A stretch of DNA of 64,000 nt from Planomonospora sp. ID82291 (GTDB taxonomy: Bacteria; Actinomycetota; Actinomycetes; Streptosporangiales; Streptosporangiaceae), in NCBI RefSeq assembly GCF_015711645.1, contig NZ_JABTEX010000003.1, positions 992,001 to 1,056,000 of the forward strand, written 5' to 3'. This document shows positions 41,295-48,672 of the stretch, piece after piece (within the stretch, counting starts at the first letter, position 1; the number at the start of each line of letters is the position of its first letter). The notes beneath the pieces were generated by a model. The model was given only the letters and a program-made list of their open reading frames with translations, was not told where the DNA came from and made no database searches. The position numbers and the translations under genes were made by a program.

Positions 41295-43265
41295 TCAGCG
41301 CTCCGAACGGAAGATCAGCACCAGGACCCGCAGGCCCAGCATGGCGCTGATCGCCAGCAGGTTGTACCCGAAGAGCTGCAGCAGGCCGACCCCCGGCGTG
41401 ACGGACGGCCCGCCCTCGGTGCCGAGCAGGAGGACGGCCATGATCCCGGTGGTGGCCGCCAGGACGGTCAGCAGCACCTGGTGGAGCACCCCGGTCACGT
41501 AGCGCCGGTCGCGCTCGTCGGCGAACAACCGGACGTTCACCCCGAACCGGCCGTGCTCGGCGGCTCCGACGATCCGCTCCACCCGGCGGGGCAGGCGGCG
41601 CAGCATGGGCATCAGGTGCAGCGCCTCCTGCGTCACGGTCTGCCGGATCCGCTCCGGGCCGCCCCGCTCGGTGAGGTGGCGGGCGGAGAAGGCCCGCGCC
41701 TCGGCGACGACGTCGAATCCGGGGGCGAGCCGCGCCAGCGTGCCCTCGGCGGTGCCCAGCGCCCGGAACACCGCCGCGACCTCGGGCGGCACCGCCAGCC
41801 CGTGCGCGGAGACGACGCGGAACAGGTGCGAGAACATCCGCATGTCGGGGGCGGTCCCGGTGACCAGGTGCCGCGCCATGAACCGGCCGAGGTCGCGCTC
41901 CAGCTCGCGCTCGTCGATCTCGTCGGGGCGCGCCACGACCTCCAGCAGCGCGTCGCTCACGCCCAGCGGGTCGCCCCGGTCCAGGGCGGTCAGCAGGCGC
42001 TGCAGCGCGCCGCGCAACGCGGCGTCGAGCCGTCCCACCGAGCCGAAGTCCAGCAGCCCCAGCCGGCCGTCCTCCAGCAGCATGATGTTGCCGGGGTGCG
42101 GGTCGGCGTGGAAGACGCCGTGCACCATGATCTGGCGGAGCAGCGTCTCCAGCAGGGTCCTGGCGAGCGCCTGCCGGTCCGTCCCCTCCGGTACGGCACC
42201 GCCGAACGGCACGCCCCGCAGGCGCTCCATCACCAGCACCCGCCGCGAGGACAGCTCCGGCCGGGGCACGGGGACGCGGACCGGTTCGCCCGCGGAGGCG
42301 GCGGCCACGGCGGCCATGTTGGCGCTCTCCACCCGGAAGTCGAGCTCCTCCCGCAGCGCCTCGGCGAAGCCCCGGGCCAGTTCGCCCACACCGAACGAGC
42401 GGCCCCAGCCGGTCCGCCGCTCCAGTGACCGGGCCAGGCGCGCCACGATGTCGAGGTCCTGCTCCACCACGGCCGCGATCCCCGGGCGCTGGACCTTGAC
42501 CACCACTTCCTCGCCGCCGGTCAGCCGCGCCCGGTGGACCTGCGCGATCGAGGCCGCGGCCAGGGGCTCGCGCTCGAACTCCGCGAACGCCTCCTCCACC
42601 GGTCCCCCGAGCTCGGCGGCGAGCACCCGCTCGATCTCCGCCCACGGCGCCGGGGCCGCCCGGTCCTGGAGCAGCCGCAGCTCCCCGACGAACTCCGGGG
42701 GCAGCAGGTCGCCGCGGGTGGACATGATCTGGCCGAGCTTGACGAAGGTGACCCCGGCCTCGTCGAGGGCCAGGCGCAGCGCCTCGGCCGTCCGGGCCCG
42801 GCCGGCGGGGGCGCTCGGGCCGGGGTCGCGCCCGCGCAGGTAGGGGCCGAGGCCGTGCCGGATGAGGATCCGGGTGATCTGCAGGTAGCGCCGCGACCTG
42901 ACCGCCCGGCGGCGCGCCGCCCGGAGGAGCTCCAGCGGTCCCGGCAGCGAGCCGGGCGGCACCAGCGCCTCCGCGACGACCAGGAACACCAGCCCGGCGA
43001 GCAGCGCGCACAGCGTCGCCAGGATGAAGAACCACAGCGGGGTGACGCCCGCGTCGGCGGGGTCCACGATCCCGGCGAACGCCTGCATGGTCGGCCCGAG
43101 GATGACGATCACCAGCGCCCCGGCCAGCAGCGTGCGGACCGCGCCGAAACGCAGGCCGAGCACGCGCCGCGCCGCCACGGCGAATCCGGCCAGCATCACC
43201 GCGACCGTGGCCGCCAGGCCCGCCACCACCAGGAGGTCCACCGTTCCCCGTCCCATCGTGATCAT
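41295..43265 (-). CDS. ABC1 atypical kinase (UbiB/AarF family)
   Basis: 656 residues from ATG 43265 (GGGAA close upstream; ATG 43256 possible). Unusual N-terminus with three or four helices (about residues 8-105), then the ABC1 core: KLGQIMSTRGDLLPPEF (KxGQ motif), AAASIAQVHRARL (Ala-rich loop), VVVKVQRPG, EELDFRVESANM, HGVFHADPHPGNIML and LLDFGSVG. Two C-terminal helices end the protein. ABC1 kinases support isoprenoid-quinone or lipid metabolism at membranes. Divergent from the NERD-pseudokinase gene. Confidence 0.92.
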   Translation of the reverse strand: MITMGRGTVDLLVVAGLAATVAVMLAGFAVAARRVLGLRFGAVRTLLAGALVIVILGPTMQAFAGIVDPADAGVTPLWFFILATLCALLAGLVFLVVAEALVPPGSLPGPLELLRAARRRAVRSRRYLQITRILIRHGLGPYLRGRDPGPSAPAGRARTAEALRLALDEAGVTFVKLGQIMSTRGDLLPPEFVGELRLLQDRAAPAPWAEIERVLAAELGGPVEEAFAEFEREPLAAASIAQVHRARLTGGEEVVVKVQRPGIAAVVEQDLDIVARLARSLERRTGWGRSFGVGELARGFAEALREELDFRVESANMAAVAAASAGEPVRVPVPRPELSSRRVLVMERLRGVPFGGAVPEGTDRQALARTLLETLLRQIMVHGVFHADPHPGNIMLLEDGRLGLLDFGSVGRLDAALRGALQRLLTALDRGDPLGVSDALLEVVARPDEIDERELERDLGRFMARHLVTGTAPDMRMFSHLFRVVSAHGLAVPPEVAAVFRALGTAEGTLARLAPGFDVVAEARAFSARHLTERGGPERIRQTVTQEALHLMPMLRRLPRRVERIVGAAEHGRFGVNVRLFADERDRRYVTGVLHQVLLTVLAATTGIMAVLLLGTEGGPSVTPGVGLLQLFGYNLLAISAMLGLRVLVLIFRSER

Positions 43266-43405
43266 TGTTCCCGGCGGCCACCCTAGCGAGTGGCGGAAAT
43301 GCAGGTATACAAGCAAGGATGGGAACCTTGTTCCATTCGGGACGCGGGGTTCCCCGGGGCGCGGCGTCCGGTCCGGACCGCGGCGAGGAAGGCGGCACGC
43401 GCGAC

Positions 43406-44875
43406 ATGGCACAGATCGTCGGTGGCGGACGCCCGGTCAACGACGCCGAGCGGCGGGTCATCGCGCACCTGCGGGACAACGCGCCCGGCGACTGGCTGCT
43501 GCTGCACAACATCGAGGTGCCGCGCGGGGACGACTCCTTCGAGGTCGACCTGGTCGTGCTGACCGGCCACTCCCTGTGCCTCGTCGACGTCAAGGGCACC
43601 CGGGGCCGGATCGAGGTGGCCGGGACCCGGTGGTTCCCGGAGCGGCGCGGCGCGTTCGGCTCGCCGGTGAGCAAGCTGCGGGGCAACGGGCGGGCGCTCA
43701 AGGGCCTGCTGATGCGGGCGCGCCGGGAGCTGGAGCGGGTCTACGTCGACAGCGTCGTCGTGCTGACCGGGGCCGACGCCGAGCTGGTCGACCCGGCCGG
43801 CCGCGACTCCCGGCACGTCACGGACCTGCCGGGGCTGATCGCGGTGCTGGGCGACGCCTCCCGGGTCCGGCGCGGCTACAGCACCGACACCGGACCGTAC
43901 CGGACGGCGATCATCGAGGCGCTCAACGGGAGCGTCCGGCGCTCCACCGCGCCCCCGAGGTTCGGCAACTGGGAGGTGGAGGAGGAGCTCGGCGGGGACA
44001 ACCGGGTCACCGAGTACCGGGCGGTCAACGCGACGGTGCGCGGCGGCGAGACGGTCCTGCTGCGGGTGTACCGGGCCGACCCGCTGGCCGAGGAGGGGCC
44101 GCGGGAGGCCGAGCGGCACCTGATCACCAACGCCTACCAGGCCCTCACCCGGATCCCGCCGCACCCGTGCGTCGTCCGCTCCCGCGACTTCTTCGCCGTC
44201 GACGACGAGAGCCGGTTCGTGCTGGTCCTCGACGACGTGCACGGCCGCGCGCTCCACCTGTACCTGGGCGCCTCCGGTCGGCACGCGCCGTCCGCCGGGC
44301 AGCGGCCCGGCATGCGGGAGGGCATCGTGGAGGACCTGCTGGACGGCCTGGCCCACGTGCACGCCAACAACGTGGTCCACCGGGCGCTCAGCCCCGCCTG
44401 CGTGCTCGTCACCGAGGACGGGCGCGCGATGCTGACCGGGTTCGACTACGCCAAGCCCGGTCCCCGCGCGCACACCGTGGCCAACGAGCTGCCCAACGTG
44501 CTGGACATCCACTACACGGCCCCCGAGTGCCGGGCCCGGCCGGAGCTGATGACGGCGGCCTCCGACGTCTACGCGGCCGGGGTGATCGCCTTCCGGCTGC
44601 TCACCGGCGCGCTGCCGCCCGCGAGCCCGGACGCCGGGCCCGCGCCGGGAGGCTCCGCTCCCGGGGCCGCGCCCGGGGTCGCGCCGGAGGTGATGGACCT
44701 GCTGCGCCGGATGCGCGACCACTCGCCGGACAAACGCCCCTCCGCCGCCGAGGCCCTCGCCGACCTGCTGCGGGCCCGCGACGGGCTGCCCCCCGCGCCC
44801 CGCGTACGGCCGGAGCCCGCCCGGCCGGGCCGGTTCCGGGAGGCGCTCCGCCGCGTCGCGGGCCGGCGGGACTGA
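43406..44875 (+). CDS. NERD domain fused to a degenerate protein kinase
   Basis: 489 residues from ATG 43406; ATG 43319 in the same frame is an alternative, and neither has a good ribosome site. A NERD (nuclease-related) domain (about residues 12-125) has DDSFEVDLVVLTGHSLCLVDVKGTRGRIEV, seen as FEVDLVVL and VDVKGTRG, with the Asp and Lys of the PD-(D/E)XK-like core. A kinase-like domain follows, but key residues are lost: beta-3 Lys is Arg220 (VLLRVYR), HRD is HRA (Ala327), and DFG reads GFD (345-347). It is thus a predicted pseudokinase. NERD-kinase fusions occur in phage-defence systems (PglW type). Confidence 0.85.
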   Translation: MAQIVGGGRPVNDAERRVIAHLRDNAPGDWLLLHNIEVPRGDDSFEVDLVVLTGHSLCLVDVKGTRGRIEVAGTRWFPERRGAFGSPVSKLRGNGRALKGLLMRARRELERVYVDSVVVLTGADAELVDPAGRDSRHVTDLPGLIAVLGDASRVRRGYSTDTGPYRTAIIEALNGSVRRSTAPPRFGNWEVEEELGGDNRVTEYRAVNATVRGGETVLLRVYRADPLAEEGPREAERHLITNAYQALTRIPPHPCVVRSRDFFAVDDESRFVLVLDDVHGRALHLYLGASGRHAPSAGQRPGMREGIVEDLLDGLAHVHANNVVHRALSPACVLVTEDGRAMLTGFDYAKPGPRAHTVANELPNVLDIHYTAPECRARPELMTAASDVYAAGVIAFRLLTGALPPASPDAGPAPGGSAPGAAPGVAPEVMDLLRRMRDHSPDKRPSAAEALADLLRARDGLPPAPRVRPEPARPGRFREALRRVAGRRD

Positions 44876-44881
44876 GCGGGC

Positions 44882-46930
44882 TCAGCGCAGGAAGGCCGCC
44901 GCCACCCCCGAGTCGACCGGGACGTGCAGTCCCGTCGTGCGGCCCAGGTCGCCGCCGGTCAGCGCGAAGACGGCCGCCGCGACGTGCTCGGGCAGGACCT
45001 CGCGCTTGAGCAGGGTGCGCCGGGCGTAGAACTCACCCAGTTCCTCCTCCTCCACCCCGTAGACCGCGGCCCGGTTGGCGCCCCAGCCGGAGGCGAAGAT
45101 GCCCGAGCCGCGCACCACCCCGTCGGGGTTGATCCCGTTGACCCGGATGCCGTGCCCGCCCAGCTCGGCGGCGAGCAGCCGCACCTGGTGCGCCTGGTCG
45201 GCCTTGGCCGCGCCGTACGCCAGGTTGTTCGGGCCGGCGAAGACGGCGTTCTTGGAGGAGATGTAGACGATGTCGCCGCCCATCGCCTGGTCGATCATCA
45301 CCCGGGCGGTCTCCCGCGCGACCAGGAAGGAGCCGCGGGCCATCACGTCGTGCTGCAGGTCCCAGTCGGCGACCGTGGTCTCCAGCAGCGACCGCGACAG
45401 CGAGAGGCCGGCGTTGTTGACCACCAGGTCCACGCCACCGAAGGCCAGGACGGCCTGCCGTACCGCGGCGGCGACCTGCTCCTCGGAGGTGACGTCCATC
45501 TCCACGGCGACCGCGACGTCGCCCGGCCGGTGGGCCTTCGCGCCGAGCTCGGCGGCGACCTTCTCCGCGGCGGCCGCGTCGCGGTCGGCCACCACCACGC
45601 ACGCGCCCTCGGCGGCCAGCCGGCGGGCGGTGGCCGCGCCGATGCCCGAGCCGCCGCCGGTGACCAGCGCCACCCGGGCGGCCAGCGGCCGGGGCGCGGG
45701 CATCCGGCGGAGCTTGGCCTCCTCCAGCTCCCAGTACTCGATGCGGAACTTCTCCGACTCCTCGATCGGCGCGTACGACGACAGCGCCTCGGCGCCGCGC
45801 ATCACGTTGATCGCGTTGACGTAGAACGCGCCGGCCACCCGGGCGGTCTGCTTGTCCCTGCCGAAGGAGAACATGCCGACCCCGGGCACCAGCACGATCG
45901 CCGGGTCGGCGCCGCGCATCGGCGGGGAGGCGGGGGTGGCGTACCGCTCGTAGTAGGCGGCGTAGTCGGCCCGGTAGGCGGCGTGCAGCTCGCGCAGGCG
46001 TGCGACCGCCTCGTCGAAGGGCGCGTCGGCGGGCAGGTCGAGCACCAGAGGGCGGACCTTGGTGCGCAGGAAGTGGTCCGGGCAGGAGGTGCCCAGCGCG
46101 GCCAGCCGGGGGTGCTCGGCACGCGCCAGGAAGTCCAGCACCTCGGGGGTGTCGGTGTAGTGGCCGACCTGCGGCGCGTCGGTCGAGGCCAGGCCGCGCA
46201 CCAGCGGGAGCAGCGCGGCGGCGCGCTCGTGCCGGGCGGGCGCGGGCAGCGGCTCGCGGCCGGGCAGCACCGCGCCGAACGGGTCGGGGCGGCCGTGCTC
46301 GGCGATGTACGCCTCGGCGGTACGGATGATCTCCAGCGAGTTCGCCTCGCACGCGGCGGAGGTCTCCCCCCAGGCGGTGATGCCGTGGCCGCCCAGGACG
46401 CAGCCGATCGCCGCCGGGTTGCCGGCCTTGATCGCGGCGATGTCGAGACCGAGCTGGAAGCCGGGCCGCCGCCAGGGCACCCAGACCACCCGGTCGCCGA
46501 AGATCCGCCGGGTCAGCTCGGGGCCGTCGGCGGCGGTGGCGATCGCGATGCCCGCGTCGGGGTGCAGGTGGTCGACGTGGGCGGCGTCGACCAGGCCGTG
46601 CATGGCGGTGTCGATCGACGGGGCCGCGCCCCCCTTGCCGAAGGCGCAGTGGTCGAAGGCGGCGACCATCTCGTCCTCGCGTCCGACCCCGGGGTAGACC
46701 CCGGCCAGGGCGCGCAGCCGGTCCAGGCGCAGGACGGCCAGGCCCGCCTCGCGCAGCGTGCCCAGGTCGCCGCCGGAGCCCTTGACCCACATCAGCTCCG
46801 CCTCGGTCCCGGTGACCGGGTCGGTGGCGGTGCCCTTGGCGGAGGTGTTGCCGCCCGCGTAGTTGGTGTTGCGCGGGTCGGCGCCGAGCGCGTGCGAGCG
46901 CCGCAGCAGTTCTTCAACGGGTGACGTCAT
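44882..46930 (-). CDS. rhaD: bifunctional rhamnulose-1-phosphate aldolase/lactaldehyde dehydrogenase-type SDR
   Basis: 682 residues. The N-terminal class II aldolase half (about residues 1-400) has NTNYAGGNTSAKG, the zinc-binding HVDHLHPDAG and GGHGI. The C-terminal short-chain dehydrogenase half (about 425-682) has VTGGGSGIGAATARRLA, NNAGLS and YGAAK. This fusion (RhaEW type) cleaves rhamnulose-1-phosphate to dihydroxyacetone phosphate and lactaldehyde and oxidises or reduces the latter. It ends the rhaM-rhaI-rhaD operon after an internal hairpin. Confidence 0.93.
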   Translation of the reverse strand: MTSPVEELLRRSHALGADPRNTNYAGGNTSAKGTATDPVTGTEAELMWVKGSGGDLGTLREAGLAVLRLDRLRALAGVYPGVGREDEMVAAFDHCAFGKGGAAPSIDTAMHGLVDAAHVDHLHPDAGIAIATAADGPELTRRIFGDRVVWVPWRRPGFQLGLDIAAIKAGNPAAIGCVLGGHGITAWGETSAACEANSLEIIRTAEAYIAEHGRPDPFGAVLPGREPLPAPARHERAAALLPLVRGLASTDAPQVGHYTDTPEVLDFLARAEHPRLAALGTSCPDHFLRTKVRPLVLDLPADAPFDEAVARLRELHAAYRADYAAYYERYATPASPPMRGADPAIVLVPGVGMFSFGRDKQTARVAGAFYVNAINVMRGAEALSSYAPIEESEKFRIEYWELEEAKLRRMPAPRPLAARVALVTGGGSGIGAATARRLAAEGACVVVADRDAAAAEKVAAELGAKAHRPGDVAVAVEMDVTSEEQVAAAVRQAVLAFGGVDLVVNNAGLSLSRSLLETTVADWDLQHDVMARGSFLVARETARVMIDQAMGGDIVYISSKNAVFAGPNNLAYGAAKADQAHQVRLLAAELGGHGIRVNGINPDGVVRGSGIFASGWGANRAAVYGVEEEELGEFYARRTLLKREVLPEHVAAAVFALTGGDLGRTTGLHVPVDSGVAAAFLR

Positions 46931-46990
46931 GTCCGTGTCCCAACCAGTCCTTCAGCGAATCGTCCGTGTCCCCGGGGACCCCGGGATGGA

Positions 46991-47035
46991 GGCGCCCCGG
47001 CCGGGCCCCGCGGACGGGCTCCCGGCCGGGGCGCC
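46991..47035 (-). terminator. intra-operon hairpin between rhaI and rhaD
   Basis: GGCGCCCCGGCCGGG (46991-47005) pairs perfectly with 47021-47035 around a 15-base loop, 6 bases after the rhaI stop. It could partly terminate or protect the rhaMI transcript. Confidence 0.65.
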
Positions 47036-47041
47036 CGGCGC

Positions 47042-48202
47042 TCACGCGCCCCAGCCGGCCTGCGTGCCGCCGACCCGCTCGGCGCAGACCTTCTCGAAGT
47101 AGCCCGACCGGGCGTAGGCGGCCATCGGGTCGCCGTCCAGGCCCGCCTCCCCGCGCACCTCCGCCAGGAGCGGCCGCACGTCGGTGTTGTAGGCGTCCAT
47201 CAGCACCGCGTTGGCGCCCAGCACGTCCCCCGCCGCCTGCGCGGCGGCCAGCGCGCCGGCGTCCACCAGCAGCGCCTTGGCGGTGGCCTCCTGGACGTTC
47301 ATCACCGAGCGGATCTGGCCGGCGATCTTCGGCTCGATGTTGTGGCACTGGTCGAGCATGAACGCCACGCCCGACTCGGGCCCGTAACCACCGCCGCGGA
47401 CCACCTCGAACATGATCCGGAAGAGCTGGAACGGGTCGGCCGAGCCGACCATCAGGTCGTCGTCGGCGTAGAAGCGGGAGTTGAAGTCGAAGCCGCCGAG
47501 CCTGCCCTCGCGCAGCAGGAACGCCACGATGAACTCGATGTTGGTGCCCGGCGCGTGGTGCCCGGTGTCCACCACGACCTGCGCCCTGTCCCCGAGCCGG
47601 ACGCAGTGCGCGTAGGCGGTGCCCCAGTCGGGCACGTCGGTGGCGTAGAACGCCGGCTCGAACAGCTTGTACTCCAGCAGGAACCGCTGGCCCTCGCCGA
47701 GCCGGTCGTAGACCTCCGACAGGGCCTCGGCCAGCCGGTCCTGGCGGGCCCGCAGGTCGTCCTGGCCGGGGTAGTTGATCCCGTCGGAGAACCAGAGCTT
47801 GAGCGTGTCGGAGCCGGTGGCGTCCATGACGTCCACGCACGCCAGCAGGTGGTCGGTCGCCTTGCGCCGGATCCGCGGGTCGGGGTTGGTGACGCTGCCC
47901 AGCCGGTAGTCGTCGTCCTGGAACACGTTGGAGTTGATCGCGCCGATCCGCACGCCCAGGGCCGCGGCGTGCGCGGACAGCGCCGCGTAGTCGTCCACCG
48001 CGTCCCACGGGATGTGCAGCGCCACGCTGGGCGCGACGCCGGTGAAGGCGTGCACCTGGGCGGCGTCGGCCAGCTTCTCGAACGGGTCGCGCGGCACTCC
48101 GGGCTGGGCGAACACCTTGAACCGGGTGCCGGAGTTGCCGTACGCCCAGGAGGGGGTCTCGATGGCCTGCGCCCGCAGCGCGGCCTTGATGTCGGTGGTC
48201 AT
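47042..48202 (-). CDS. rhaI: L-rhamnose isomerase
   Basis: 386 residues of the RhaI (Pseudomonas stutzeri/Bacillus-type) family: AIETPSWAYGNSGTRFKVF, LHIPWDAVDDYAAL, AINSNVFQDDDYRLGS, metal-site LLEYKLFEPAFY, VVDTGHHAPGTNIEFIVA and GFDFNSRFYADDDLMVGSADP. It interconverts L-rhamnose and L-rhamnulose with a divalent metal. Ten bases downstream of the mutarotase gene. Confidence 0.95.
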   Translation of the reverse strand: MTTDIKAALRAQAIETPSWAYGNSGTRFKVFAQPGVPRDPFEKLADAAQVHAFTGVAPSVALHIPWDAVDDYAALSAHAAALGVRIGAINSNVFQDDDYRLGSVTNPDPRIRRKATDHLLACVDVMDATGSDTLKLWFSDGINYPGQDDLRARQDRLAEALSEVYDRLGEGQRFLLEYKLFEPAFYATDVPDWGTAYAHCVRLGDRAQVVVDTGHHAPGTNIEFIVAFLLREGRLGGFDFNSRFYADDDLMVGSADPFQLFRIMFEVVRGGGYGPESGVAFMLDQCHNIEPKIAGQIRSVMNVQEATAKALLVDAGALAAAQAAGDVLGANAVLMDAYNTDVRPLLAEVRGEAGLDGDPMAAYARSGYFEKVCAERVGGTQAGWGA

Positions 48203-48212
48203 GTCTTCCCGA

Positions 48213-48530
48213 TCAGTCCAGGTGGAACACTTCGTCGAGCGGGCTCATGCCCTCGTCCGGACGCCCGTCGAGGGCTTCGAAGAACGGCGCCATCTCGGCC
48301 TGCCAGCGGGCGTTGACCTCGGTCGCGGCCATCGCCGCGCGGGCGGCGGCGAAGTCCTCCGTCTCCAGGTAGCCCACCAGCAGCCCGTCGGGGCGCAGGA
48401 ACAGCGAGTAGTTGCGCCACCCCGCCCGCCGCAGGGCGTCGAGCATCTCCGGCCACACCTGCCGGTGCCGCTCTCGGTACTCCTCCAGCCGCTCGGGCCG
48501 GACCTTCAGCAGGAAGCAGACGCGCTGCAC
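48213..48530 (-). CDS. rhaM: L-rhamnose mutarotase
   Basis: 105 residues from GTG 48530, chosen for GGAG 5 bases upstream and the family length of about 104. VQRVCFLLKVRPERLEEYRERH, WPEMLDALRRAGWRNYSLFL and the closing PLDEVFHLD are diagnostic. It interconverts the anomers of rhamnose. First gene of the rhaM-rhaI-rhaD operon, downstream of a near-consensus promoter and operator. Confidence 0.93.
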   Translation of the reverse strand: MQRVCFLLKVRPERLEEYRERHRQVWPEMLDALRRAGWRNYSLFLRPDGLLVGYLETEDFAAARAAMAATEVNARWQAEMAPFFEALDGRPDEGMSPLDEVFHLD

Positions 48531-48548
48531 ACGGGCTCCAGTCTCCTC

Positions 48549-48558
48549 AAAACGTTTT
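48549..48558. promoter_or_regulatory. LacI-type operator at the rhaM promoter
   Basis: Palindrome AAAACGTTTT, extended to TCAAAACGTTTTAA (48547-48560), lies 14 bases downstream of the -10 element and 19 bases before rhaM, a classic repressor position. Related boxes precede the GH42, Gfo/Idh and LacI genes. Confidence 0.75.
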
Positions 48559-48571
48559 AAGAACTTCCAGG

Positions 48572-48600
48572 AAGGTACGGCGTGCACACCTGCCTGTCAA
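48572..48600 (-). promoter_or_regulatory. sigma-70-type promoter of rhaM-rhaI-rhaD
   Basis: Minus strand TTGACA (48595-48600), 17 bases, TACCTT (48572-48577). Confidence 0.7.
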
Positions 48601-48658
48601 TGTGGATAAATCGGAAATATAGGTCGAATATTCACGGAATCGGACGGTGATCCGGAGT

Positions 48659-48672
48659 AACACGTTTTAACT
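48659..48672. promoter_or_regulatory. second, weaker operator box overlapping the PL26 stop codon
   Basis: AACACGTTTTAACT shares ACGTTTTAA with the other boxes. Its centre is about 111 bp from the rhaM operator centre, close to a whole number of helical turns, so a repressor-mediated loop is possible. Confidence 0.45.
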
